From the NCBI GenBank assembly GCA_012845835.1, contig JABAKD010000005.1, forward strand, positions 6,514,655-6,578,654: a DNA stretch of 64,000 bases, given 5' to 3'. The first letter of the stretch is position 1. Each line of letters opens with the position of its first letter. Made by a program: the position numbers and the translations under genes. This DNA is from Undaria pinnatifida (taxonomy: Eukaryota > Sar > Phaeophyceae > Laminariales > Alariaceae). Shown here in pieces: positions 45,281-57,300 of this stretch. The notes beneath the pieces were generated by a model that saw only the letters and a list, made by a program, of their open reading frames with translations, was not told where the DNA came from and did no database searches.

Positions 45281-46187
45281 CTTTTTCGGTGAAATAGGAT
45301 AACACCCGGCTACTCCGCGCATCGGGATCTCGGTGAAATAGGTCAACATGTGGCTACATCATGTTACTCAGCGACGTGTGAAAGAGTCGTGGTGCCGGAA
45401 GGTGAGAGGGGAGGGGCGCAGGGTTATCAGCGTCGCTTGGAGACAGCACCGGTTCTTCTTTGTGGATTTCTTATTACTGGCTTTGAGCCATGAGAAGCTC
45501 GAGGAGACAGGAAAGGAGGAGGAGGAGGAGGAGTGAGAGCACCAGGGTGGGGTGAAGCTCACAGAGTTCGCTTCACCCCAGCATTGCTGCTGTGCTCTCT
45601 TCTGGACCTATACCTGTGGAACGTACAAGGAACGTTCTCTTGGATGTTCTATGTTCTCATGAGCGATTAACGCGCTTACTTCTATCTATCTTGTGCAGAG
45701 GAAGAACGTTCCATTACCGAGAACGCTCTTGTGGTATAGACTATGCTAACGAGATTCTACGGGTTATCCGCTCCTACTCAGAATATTCCGTTTAAGAGAA
45801 TCTTCTTGTGGCCAATAGACCACAACTCTGCGGGCTATCTTACCGAATCTATTGCCAGCTATACTGACACTCTATTACAGACGCTGCTTGACCGCTAGCA
45901 CAGACAGGTAACACATGCTAGATCCCGGGAGGATCCACAGGGTAACATCACAACATAATGTTAAAACGACTTCGGCCCCAACGGTGACGCAGCAACATAG
46001 TGTTGGGATCGATTGTTATGGTAACAAAGTAGTAACAAAAAGTTAAAATCAGATATTTAACGACGGTAACATCGTAACATACATACGACACACTGACATG
46101 CCATATATATCCTCCCCGGGTTGCGCTGGTCTTATGTCCGAGCCCCAACCAATCAGCGATCGGCCAGCGGCGTTGGGGCTTCTGTTA
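45281..46187. other. non-coding stretch
   Basis: Contains a GAG microsatellite (45515-45535) and otherwise unique sequence. No gene was found. An LTR-like look at 45340-45910 was considered and not accepted. Confidence 0.35.
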
Positions 46188-46475
46188 AGGTATTAGTGGG
46201 GTATTAGTCCGTTTGACCACTTGCAAAAGGTTAACCAATAGCTTACCCAAACTAAGCCTTATGACGCTCTCCCCCCTGAAACGGCGGGATACCAGGTCGG
46301 CCGGATATACGGACGGACCTGTCAATTATCCAAGCCGTTTCATTTCCTGGGTATACCGGGGAGAGTATTTTTCAAGTTCGACATGGGGAAAGGTATTAGT
46401 CCGTTTGACCACTAGCAAAAGGTTAACCAATAGCTTACCCAAACTAAGCCTTATGACACTTCCACACCGTGCGGG
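46188..46475. repeat. detached copy of the 300-bp repeat of 43900-44770
   Basis: Contains GTTAGTCCGTTTGACCACTT, CCCCTGAAACGGCGGGATAC and CAAGCCGTTTCATTTCCTGG, as in the 44-kb array, but lacks the tRNA-like end. Confidence 0.8.
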
Positions 46476-46479
46476 CGGT

Positions 46480-47190
46480 GTCGATTTGGGAGATCATCGT
46501 TTTCGGTCATGGAGTGTTGGAGTTGTAGATATACGGAGGGATTTATGATTCGGGCATGGGGCCATATCCTCCCCGGGTGGCGCTGGTTCTACGCGCTCCA
46601 GTCAGTCAGCGATCGTTCAGCGAGATTGGGGTTCCCACATCGTGTGGGGCGGTGTCGACCCGAGGGACTCCCGTTTTCATCCCCGGGGTGACGGAGTTGT
46701 AGTGATACGGAGGGGTTTCTGCACCGGGGACGAGGCCATATCCTCCCCGGGTTGCCTTCGCTTTAGGCGCCCCAGCCATTCAGCGATCGGTCCGTGGGGT
46801 TCGGATTTCCACAGGTGTCGACCCGGGGAAACTCGATTTTCGTCCCCGGGGTGTTGGAGTTGTAGAGATATGGAAGGATATCTGAACCGAGGATGGGGCT
46901 CAATTCTCCCCGAGTGCGGCGGGATTGGGGGGGGGGGGGGGGGGGGGTTGCCCCAGCCAATCACCGGTCGGCCCGTAGGATTGGGTTTCCACACCGTGCG
47001 GGGCGGTGTTGACCCGGGAGAAGTCGATTTTTGTCCCCGGGGTGTCGGAGTTATAGATGTATGGAAGGATGTCTGAATCAGAGATGAGGCTCAGTTCTCC
47101 CCGGGTGCGGCGGGACTAGGGGGGGGGGGGTTGCCCTGAGGGGCGACTCCCGCCACGCGCGCTTCGTCCCCTGATTGGCCGAGGGCGGGT
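46480..47190. repeat. satellite-like tandem array, about four units of 163-190 bp
   Basis: The phrase GTGTTGGAGTTGTAGA followed by a TATACGGAGGGAT-type segment recurs at about 46523, 46687, 46850 and 47040. Each unit also contains TCCTCCCCGGGT or a variant, a CAATCAGCGATCGG-type block and CACACCGTGCGGGGCGGTGT or a variant. G runs (21 G at 46927-46947) interrupt the later units. No coding frame is conserved across units. Confidence 0.8.
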
Positions 47191-49311
47191 GGGGGGGGAA
47201 GAAAACCTCGGCCTATGGGATTGGGACTCGGAAAACGCAGGGAGGGATGAAAGCTATATATATATATGCCTATTATTGTATTATTACATAAATCCAGTCT
47301 CTCTGTCTGTCCTTGTATTCCATCCACACATTTTCCAAAACAAGGTTTACCGAGGGCATTGCGTACATTGGATGTAGCCGTACGTTAGACACAAGTATTA
47401 CAACATTCCCTCGTACCATCCGCACTACTATGTCAGGAAAAGGTACACCGTGAATATTTCCCAGGTAGGTGTGACGTAAAAAAATGTTGTTTCGCCGTGT
47501 GAAGCGTTTTTTTTTACCTTGAACTGGCGTAGAAAACACCGGTATTTTGGCTTTCCGGGCAGACAGACGGACAGTCGGACTGACATCCGTACAAAAGCGG
47601 CGACAGACACCTCAACAAACTGGGGAATATGGGCCAATAGGCATTATAGTATGGTCAAATGGACAAGACAGATAGACAGACAGCCTCCTCTTTCAACTAT
47701 CAGAGACCCCAGGTACACGCGGGGGAATATCCTACAGCAGTACCTGGTACGGCCGAGTCCTCTTGCATAGACTATACTCGTAGGCATTCCGTTTTCCTCG
47801 TGACTCAATTTTCAGGCTGTTTTGTGTGCTTTCGCTGCGAAAAGCATACGCGTTTCGTACCTACATGTATATATCGGTGTCGTTTTGCTGTCTATGTTCA
47901 ACTCTGGTCCGTTCAATGCCTTTAGCATTCCAGCCAGACATGGAAGCATCCAACTTTGATGGGTTCCCGTTGGTAACTGGAACACATTGATTTTCCAGCG
48001 CGGTGGTTGCATGTAATTGGGAGACGGCACCAATCGTTGGGTACTGATTGCTGCTAATAATTAATACTTCTATGACTCTACAATTTACGGAGATTAGTAA
48101 CAGCATGAAATGATACACAGAAACGGAAGCATCAGTCGAGCTCACCTACTCTATGTTATAGTTGCGTTCGTGTAAGGCTCTGCATCCCGGGTAGACCAGG
48201 CAATACATTTCGAATGAAAAGCTAAAAAACAGACGAGTTTCTTTCCCCCCTTTTTTGTTTCGTATTCCATCCTACCAACAATTGATCTCGGTAGTACAAA
48301 CAGCCGTATTCAGAGATAACTTTGTGTCTTGGGCGGTGGAAGGCGGAATGACGCCTCGACGCAAACATGTGTCATCAAACGCCGGCCCAGCGCCGCATAA
48401 TAATAATGAAAAAAAACGCGAATGGTAAGGAAGTATTGTGCGCTTTGAGCGTGTATAGCCCTGCTTTGTGGCGGCAGGCGTTTGGGCAGGGCACGCGCGA
48501 CCGAAACGATAACAATACCACCACTCTAGGCGTGCTTGACAGAATGGCATCATGGGTACAGCCATACCTCTACGCCTACCCCTTCGATTGGACGTCTGCG
48601 CTGTTCATCTCCGTCCTTCTTATAACGAGAGCTACAAGTACCGCACGGAGAACACGTTTTCAGCGTTTGATCCTCCCTCAACCTCGTTTTCACCCCGGCT
48701 GCCGACCCGCAGCTATCACACAACGTTTCTCATCACACGTTCTCTTGGTTTTTATCGTCACATAATACATCGAACGAACTCGTCCTCGCTTCGTTATCCC
48801 CCCCTCGAACCACAAAACCCCCGCAAAAATCACGCCTGTCGAACCTCGAAAACCTCGTCTGCCACCAATCGCGCAAATCTCACACCACCTGCCTTTGACG
48901 ATCAGGCAGTCACACGGCATTCCAGCGTATGGCAATGCTCGCAATAAAGCAAAGCCTCCATAACTCTCTGCTACATGTACCCCACCCCCCCCCACTCCCA
49001 CACCCTCTTTTCCTCCCTTCGCGAACTTATACCCTGGATATCCGAACTCCTCTCTTTGGACCCACTAGCGCCCATCAGAATAAAACAGTTGTTTTCTCCC
49101 TTCCAAGCCGTTCCTGCTAGCAGCGCTCAGCACCCCACGGATAAAGAAAGCCAAGCCAAAATACACGCAACATTCCACCAGCCCTCCCCCCCCCCCCCCC
49201 CCCCCCCCGGCCTTCCCCATCCTCCACCTTCCCCTCCTTCCTTTCAGCGTCCAACGAAAAACACAACTCTCCTTGCCACCTCGCTCTTCCTCCCCTCCCT
49301 CCCCGGGTTTT
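47191..49311. other. intergenic between the satellite-like array and the nucleoporin gene
   Basis: No supported gene. Plus-strand frames at 48367-48947 are long but carry no recognised domain. The stretch ends in a 23-C run at 49186-49208, just downstream of the nucleoporin stop codon. Confidence 0.4.
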
Positions 49312-52300
49312 TCAGCCACGCATTTGGCGGAAACTGCTTCCCGTGAAACCTGCCCCGGTACTGCTGCCACCGCCCGCACCGCCTCCAAAGCCGCCACCTC
49401 CGCCCGCGGCCGCGCCGAAGCCACCGCCGCTGCCACTCGCTTTGGCCTGGCTTGCGAACGTGCCGAATCCTCCGCTCGCAGCTCCGAAGGACGGCTGGGC
49501 TCCGCCCGAGGCGAACGCGCCGAAACCACCCTGGCATAGACAACAGCGACCACGATTACAAGCCCGGCGGAAACGAAAACATGAGCACCATCAGAAGTAA
49601 CACCAACGACGATGACGAGTGATTGATTGATTAATTCGATGGCGGGTTGGTTGTTTAACTGCACTGCTCGATCGCGCACTGAGATGGAATCTACCTTGGT
49701 AGTTCTTGTTTAACGTACGTATTGATCGATGGATGGATTGATGGATTGATTAGTTGATTGATTGGTTGATTGGCTGATAAACGTATTGCTAGATTGATTG
49801 ATTGATTAATGCACTCCCTGAGGCCGGGAGGTGGCAGACCTCCGACCCTATCCGGCCTTCCCTCGAAGAATTCATGACCGCACTGTGCATGGTTCAACAC
49901 AGACGACGACCAACCGAGATCGACCAAACAAGCGTGAAAGGGCCTTGCCGGGTATCAGTAGCCCAACCTACATTGTAGAAAGTCCGTCTGCTATATCTTG
50001 TGTTGGAAGCAAGTAGAGGGGACGCGAGGGGAGGAGCTTTTCCAAACACATACCAGGTGCGAGCGAAACGAAAAACAAGCAATGCGGCTTTATTGCCTCA
50101 CTCTTGCGGACCAAAGTGCCTTCACAAACACCCCACGTGCAAGCCAAAACCATCGGTACGCTTGCAAGCTAGAACAAAGCTAAACGAAAACAGCGAAGGC
50201 CTCTTCTACGAGAAGAAAAAAAACTGCCGGGCACGTCTTCGTGCCCATCCACCCCTGACCCCTAAGGTGCCACCGTACATTAGACCGAAACAAAAACAAA
50301 CCAAACCGAACCGAACCGAATTAATAAGGAACCATAAAAAAAAAGGTTATGAAGAAGAAAAAAAAAACTAAACAAAAATAAATTCGTATAGACTAAAAGG
50401 CAAACTGCGGGAGGCGTGCATCACTTTCACTGCTCCTTACCGTAGCCGCTGCGGCCGGTGCCGCCGGCGCCGCCGCAGGTGCTCCGAACACTGCGCCCCC
50501 GCCTAGCGCGCTTGGCGCTCCGAAACCCGACGCACCCCCCCCGAAGGGTGACGGTGCGGGGGCTGCCCTTGCCCCAAACGCGTTCGCGGCACCTGTGAAG
50601 GGTAAATCAAGTTCGGGGAGTGTTTTCGGAATCGAGAATGGACAAGTAGCAAGATGGACAGTGATATGATACTAAGTTTGATGGGACGAAAAATAAACGA
50701 AACTTAATTAGATTATAATACAAGGGCTCCGCATGGGTAGGGTAGGGCAGGGAAGGGATTAAAATTGTTCCATGCGACACAAACAAAAATTGAAATTGAA
50801 AGGAATGCCAAGAGTTTCATCCGAAAAGGACAGTTTGGAAGGTGTGCGGTACAGCAGCACACAAAATGATAGACAAAAAACGCTTGCGCTGGCTACGTGT
50901 ACTCTTGGTACATATACATACACACTCGTACAATATGTGCGCTCGTGTGACTGCCGGGTGTGCAGCTTTGTTTCAGAAATATATCCCCGCCTTTCAACCA
51001 TTCACCCATTCTTGATGTATCAAAGTGTGCCATTTTCCAGCACTGTTTTAGTAGGGGTGCACGGGGCCAAGAAAAATGAAATAAAAATGAAATTGCAAGT
51101 CTTTGTCCGGCGTTTTCCATACGGGATCGGGGGTCTACTCGCGAGTCTGCCGGCAGAACAATTTGTTTTAACGTGATTTTTCGACGGCCTACGAACAACT
51201 TCCCACACACCCACCGAAGCACGGACTACCGGCCAATTGCGCGATCGACCGCTGGCCGTGGTTGTCACGTGTCTCTGTGTTGGGGGCCCCTGTGCCCTGC
51301 ACTCTTGTTCGCTCGTGTATGTAAAACCTGCCGTGTGCTCATGGTCTCGCGGCAGCAGCACACCAGAACGTCCGCTCGCACGACGCATTTTAATATGAAC
51401 ATGGTCGTAATATTTTCGGACAGAGCGATGCGAGTACGACTAAACTTGCCGAAATGACATGGAGTATGTCCACAAAGAAGCGAGCACAGCGGAATAGTTC
51501 GCTGTGGATCAACCGCACTCGTCCATGCCTGCAGCAGAGGCTGCCTGAGTGTCAGCGGTCGTGCTAAAGCCAGCGTCAAAGGCCGAAGACACGACTCTAC
51601 TGTTTGGTTTCGTCTCGATACTCTGTTGTGATATGTACGTGAACAAAACATCATGTTTTGGGGGGTTTTTGTCACGAAACGCCTTGCCGTCTGAAATTTG
51701 TGTCACGTTTTTGGTGCACCTACACTAAAAAATCGACCGTGCAAGCAAGCGTAAAAAAACCCGGTGCATTATTAGTAGTACCTTTAAGCTGCGTACATAC
51801 GTTGCAAGAATTAAAAAAAACAAATGGGATAAGAGACCAACCATATTACGGGAATTTTTGACAAGATGGAAGGCCAAAAGTTTGAAATTCCCGAAGATCC
51901 CAGCCAAACTTTGCCTGGACGGTTGCCTATGGGCCCAATTCTAAAGAACGCTTTTGTGAAACATTCCAGAATTCCGGGAAAAAACGATTTCTGGCGGCGA
52001 TCTTGGCCATCTTGGATTAGACGTGCCGCAATTACTTCGTGTTCTCAACACACTTCGTTCGACGAAATCAACTACAGCGTCGTGAACTCTGAACGTGGCG
52101 AGCTCGTTAGGGGCTCCAACCCCCCATTGGTGTATAGTGCTCACTCTACGGCCGGTGATTTGTGGCGGGCGCCGATCAGGCATTTGTTAAAAACACGTTT
52201 GGCGGCCGGTGCGTAGAAAACTGAGACGAAAAGCCTCTATCGTCTCCTAACGGGCGAAAGAGATAATTTCGAGAGGACGTGACGGAAGACCCCAGGACAA

Positions 52301-54330
52301 CACAAACAACCACTCACGCCCTAGGGCATGGATCGAGATACATTCTTGAGCGCTGTCACCTACACTCATGTGGCCTTTTCCGGAACGAAGAGCAGTGACC
52401 ATGGGTTGTCTCTTATCTCGAGATCGAAGGTCGATCATGTTTGCTGGAAAATGTTGATCAAGGCTTGATGAAAAATAGACAAATTGGCCTGTTGGACCGC
52501 ATTATCAAAGAAGCAGCCAAAAAAAAATATTTTAATCTTTTTTCCTCCATAAGACCGGTGACAATGGAAGGCCAAAAGTTTGAAATTTCCGAAGATCTCA
52601 GCCAAACTTTGCCTGAACGGTCGCCGATGGACCATATTTGGTAGAATTGTTTTTTTGAACTTTCCAGAATTCCGTAAAAAAAACATTTCTCGCGGCGATC
52701 TTGGCCAACATCGGGCTGAGAAATTCTTAAGCAGATCTTGGATAAAACGCAGCGCAATTTCGTGTTCTCCACACACTTCGTTCGACGAAACCAACGACAG
52801 CGCCGTGAACTCTGAACGTGGCGAGCCCGTTAGGGGCTCCGAACCCCCCTTGGTGTACAGCGCTCACCCTACGGCCGGTGATTGGTGGCGGGCGCCGATC
52901 AGGCTTCTGTTAGAAACACGTTTGGCGACTGGTAGGTAGAAAACAGAGACAAAGACTCTCAAAGTCATTTGAGCATTGACCACGCGTCCCTTTCGAGACG
53001 GAGCACCGTTCCTACTACTCCTAATAGAAACACCTCCAACATTTGGGCGCTCCTTACGCTTCTTCCACATACTAGAGAGGCGGAGGGGGGGGGGGGGGAG
53101 GGGATAGTTCATACTAACTCACGACGTCAACTAGTTCCCATGATAGAGGGAGACAGCACACGCGGGAACACAAAAAACAAAAGGGTACGAGAGAAAGACC
53201 TCACCGAACGGGGTAGGGGCTGCGGCCGGCTGTCCGAACGGAGACTGCCCGAAGCCCATTGTTGACGGCGCGCCGAACGTTGACGTCTGACCGAACGCGG
53301 GCGCCCCCTGAATAATAAGCAATGTAGAGCCCCGAGTCAACAAAGCAGGGTTGGAGCGGCAGGGTCGGGTTCAGCGGGATGGGTGGTGGGTGGTGGGTAG
53401 GGTCAGCAAGGTGGGTTTATAGATGGGGGGCTGGGGGGGGTAGGAGAGATGGGGATTATCAATATGCGGTTGCAGTGTGGGGTACAAAAGGGGCAAGGAT
53501 CAGCAAGGTAGTTTGGGGCTGGGGCGAGCGGGGGGGGGGGAGGGGGGGCGTCAACGAAGGGCGTGCTGTATTTTGCTTGTCGCCAGGTTTAAATCTTTAG
53601 TTATTTCGGCAGTTAATCGGGTAGTTGATAGGGTGCTCCTCTTGCTCTTTGGCGAAGAACGGCTCGCCCGGTTTCTAGACTCTCCTTGTTGGCACGGAGC
53701 GGCTCCCGACAACTTTTCAACCAGCACCGTTTGCAGCCATCTACTCATGCACCTGTACCAGGTGCTGTAACCCCCACCCACACCGCCCACCAACAAGCAT
53801 AATCAAAACAAAACAACAAAAAACTAAACTAAACTAAACCGTAGCAAAAAGTCATTCAGAATGGCAAATAGGCAAAAAGGATTAAACAGGAGAAGCGAAC
53901 CCAAATTAAGCCCAAATCGCAAATCCCAAATCCCAAATGCAAGGCCAACCGAACCTCGCACTCGCAACACATCATACCCCAGCAGCAGCAGCAGCAGCAG
54001 CCCCCTCGCTCACCTGCCCGAAAGCCGTCGTGGTAGCAGTCGTGGCCGCGGCAACTCCCGCCGCCCCCCATCCCGGGGGTGCGCGCACACCGTGTTGCCC
54101 GTATTTCTTGATAATGCCTTCGATCATCCTCTCCTCTTGGTTCCTGAAATCCGAACGAGGATCGATAACGCCCGTAAACAACGCCCCACATCTGTCATAC
54201 TTGTAGCTCGCTCACTAGGGGGGGGGGGGGGGGGGGCAGGGAGAGAATATATATATATATATGTACCAACTGAACCCGGCGGCAATACATCATACATTAC
54301 TCGAGGGGTGGAGGTGGATCTGGGGGCGGG

Positions 54331-54366
<36 letters not shown>

Positions 54367-57300
54367 CGAAAATCTACGCAAGAGCGACGGCGTTCCCAAC
54401 CACATTTACCGCATCGACAAACAAAACGCAAGAGCCGAACGGTTGCTTCTTCTTTTTTCCTCATCCCCCCGCGAGACCCCATCCTGCCCCCTTGCCCACA
54501 CATACCTTCCTGCCTCGCCCTCACTTCAAAAAAAAAAAACAGCACTGGTCGCACTCCGGTAGCAGAAAAACCGTCCGGCATAAATACCACAGTTGTCACC
54601 CTCCTACCCGGCCCCGGCCCATTCCTCTCGCTCCCCCCTTAGCCCCACCCTCCCCCTTTCATTAACGCCACCACCGCCAACGTAAACAACCCCCTCCATC
54701 TCTCCCTCACCGGTACTTGGCTATGAGTTTTTCGATCTTGTCCACATTCTCCGGCTTGAACCTGCTGAACACGTCAATCATCCACGTCTTCAGGACTCCT
54801 GGGTCCCCCCTACCCGGCGGCGGTGGCGCAAACGGGCTCGGTTGTTGCTGCTGCGCTCCGCCCACCGCCGCCGCCCCAGCCGCCGCTGGGGCACCGAACG
54901 GCGAAGCCACCGCTCCCGCAGCGGCTGCCGGTGCGCCGAATGGAGAGGAGGCGGAGCTTGCGGGGGCGGCAGCGGCAGCGGGCGTGGCCGTCCCGAAAGG
55001 CCCCGGTGCGCTTCCGATGCCCCCACCGCCGCCGCCGAAGCCTCCCGTTGCCGAGAACGGGGTGGCCGTGGGTGCAGCGGCGGCTGCAGGCTGTCCGAAC
55101 GGGGATGGGGCGGCCGCCGCGGGCTACAGGCAGGGTGGAAGAGGACGGGGTAGTAGTTAGGGGTGGGGAGGGGTAGGAGAGGGGCGGGGGGGGGTAGGAG
55201 GGGGGGGGGGGGAGGCGGGTGAATGGGGATTGAGAGGCCCGCGGGGGGTTTAGTGCGCGTCTGTTATACGGGCGACACATATATGGGGCAGAAGTCGTGT
55301 CGACGAGCACGGTGGGAAACACTTGTTTGGGGACCACGCGTGCGTGCGGCGCACCGATGCCAGAGGCGTTGGGGTTATCCTCCCCCCATCTCCGTGTTCA
55401 AGGCCTTCAATCACATACCTTTCCTCTCTTGCCCTCAACCAAGCGTCATTCTTGTGCAACGATAACCCTGCGCGTCAAACCCCAGCCCAACCCTCGCTGC
55501 GAGACGAACGGACTGACCGACTTATCTCACTGATCGGCTGATCTAATAACGCTCCCCTCACCCCCTCCCCTCTTCCCCCACCACAACCCTCTCTTCAACC
55601 CTAACTTCCCCTTCCTCCCCCCAACCCCCTCCCCCCCTTCCTCCTCTGGCCCCACCCCTTCCCCTAGCGCCCTTCGGCAAACCCAAGATTCAATTAGAAA
55701 ACTCTTCACCGCCACTGCCACCTACCTGGCCGAACGCTGAGGCACCCCCGCCACCACCACCACCTCCGAAGGGTAATGGCTTAGCTGCCGCGAATCCCGT
55801 CGCCCCCGCCCCAAACGGCGAAGGCCCGACCGACGACTGCGCGGGCGAGGGGGTGGGCCCTCCGAAAAGCCTACCGGTACCGCCACCGCCACCAGCCTTG
55901 GCTGGGGTGGAAAATGGGGCTGCGCCCGCGGTAGCACCGGCGGCGGCGGTAGCGGTGGTCGGCTGAACGCCCTCGTACTTTTTCTTTAGTTTTTCGATCA
56001 GAGTTGCCTCTCGCCCCCTGACGCGGGGCGGGCGATGGTAACGAACAAAGAGGAAGGGAGAACAAGCAAGGCAAACAAACGAGCGTGTGCGAGAGTGGGG
56101 GGAGGGGGAGAGTGAGAAGGTTCTTCCATATCACCAATTGCTGTCACCACACAAGTAGAGCACACGCCCAGCCTTCCCTCGATGCACGGTACAGTGGCAT
56201 CCAGCCCCTCTCATTTGCCCCCCCCGTCCCTCTTCCCCCCTCCCCTCCCCTCCCCTCCCGGCTTGGGTCGACTCTCTAATATCTCCCTCCCCATCTCTCT
56301 TTATGTCCCTCGTCCTAATTGTCTCTGTGTATCTCTGTTTCTCTAAATCGGCCTTTGTCTGATTGCCTGTCTAGTGTACTCTCTCTCGCCTGTACTTTTC
56401 CAGGATCGTGTCCACCTCGCCAAGCTTGGCCTTGTTGTACTTGTTGTAGATCTCAAGAACCTGCGTTCGGTAGTCCCCCGCCGCCGCTCCCCCCGCTGCT
56501 GGCGCCACCGCTCCATCTCCAATTCCTGCTCCTGCCCCCGCAGCGGGGGCCGCAGCGGCCGTTGCCCCCGCCAGCGCCGCCCCGAAACCGCTCATGCCAA
56601 ACGCACCACCACCGCTAGCCGAAGGGGCAGCCGCCGATGTGGCTGAAGACCCCGCCGGGGCAGGCGCGGCGGTAGTTGCCGTGGTGGATAGAGCGCCAAC
56701 CCCACCAAACCCTGTCCCCGCCTGTACGGGGGCCGGAGCCGGCGCAGCCGTTTGCGCAGTTGCGGGGGCCGCGGAAGCAGCGGGGGCGGCATTGGCAGTG
56801 GTGGTGGCAGCGGAAGAGGTCGCGGCCGCCGAAGAGCCAAATATGGACCCGCCGGTGCCAAAGATGGAGGGTTTGGCCGAGCCGCCGAACCCGCTCCCTG
56901 CGCCGAACGGAGAGGGGAGCGGCGCAGCCGTCGCCGCCTTCGCCGTCGACGCTGCGGTTGCCGGCGCCGCTCCCTTCGCCTCGGCCTTCGCTGCAGGCGC
57001 CGGAACGGTCGCGGCGAAGGCGGAGGAAGAAGGGGCCAAAGGGGCCGGGGTCTGGCCAAACACGCGAGGAGCCATAGCAGACATAGGTGGGTAGCTGGAT
57101 CCCGCCGACGCCGATGCCGCCGCTGTTGGCTTAGCATCCGCGGAAGGAGACGAAGCCTTGGCCCCGTCGGCGGTGGCTGCGGTGGCGGCGGCGGCGGTAG
57201 CCGAGGTGGCCGTGCTTGGAGGTCCGACGGCCCCGCCCCTTTTGTGTCCGAATACTGTGGGTGCTGCCGAGGACATGGGCGGGTAGCCGCCGCCACCGCT

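Larger units (their letters stand above)
50621..53204. other. large nucleoporin intron carrying transposon insertions
   Basis: The intron between exons 53307-53205 and 50592-50441 spans 2.6 kb. It holds the rearranged TIR-element pair (51865-52960), a LINE end (52965-53080) and a 14-G run (53085-53098). The remainder, 50621-51864, has no recognised feature. Confidence 0.75.

Noticed and set aside
45340..45910. Possible solo LTR
   Set aside because: The end GACAGGTAACAC looked like an LTR/primer-site junction, but I could not find matching terminal dinucleotides, a target-site duplication or a second copy.
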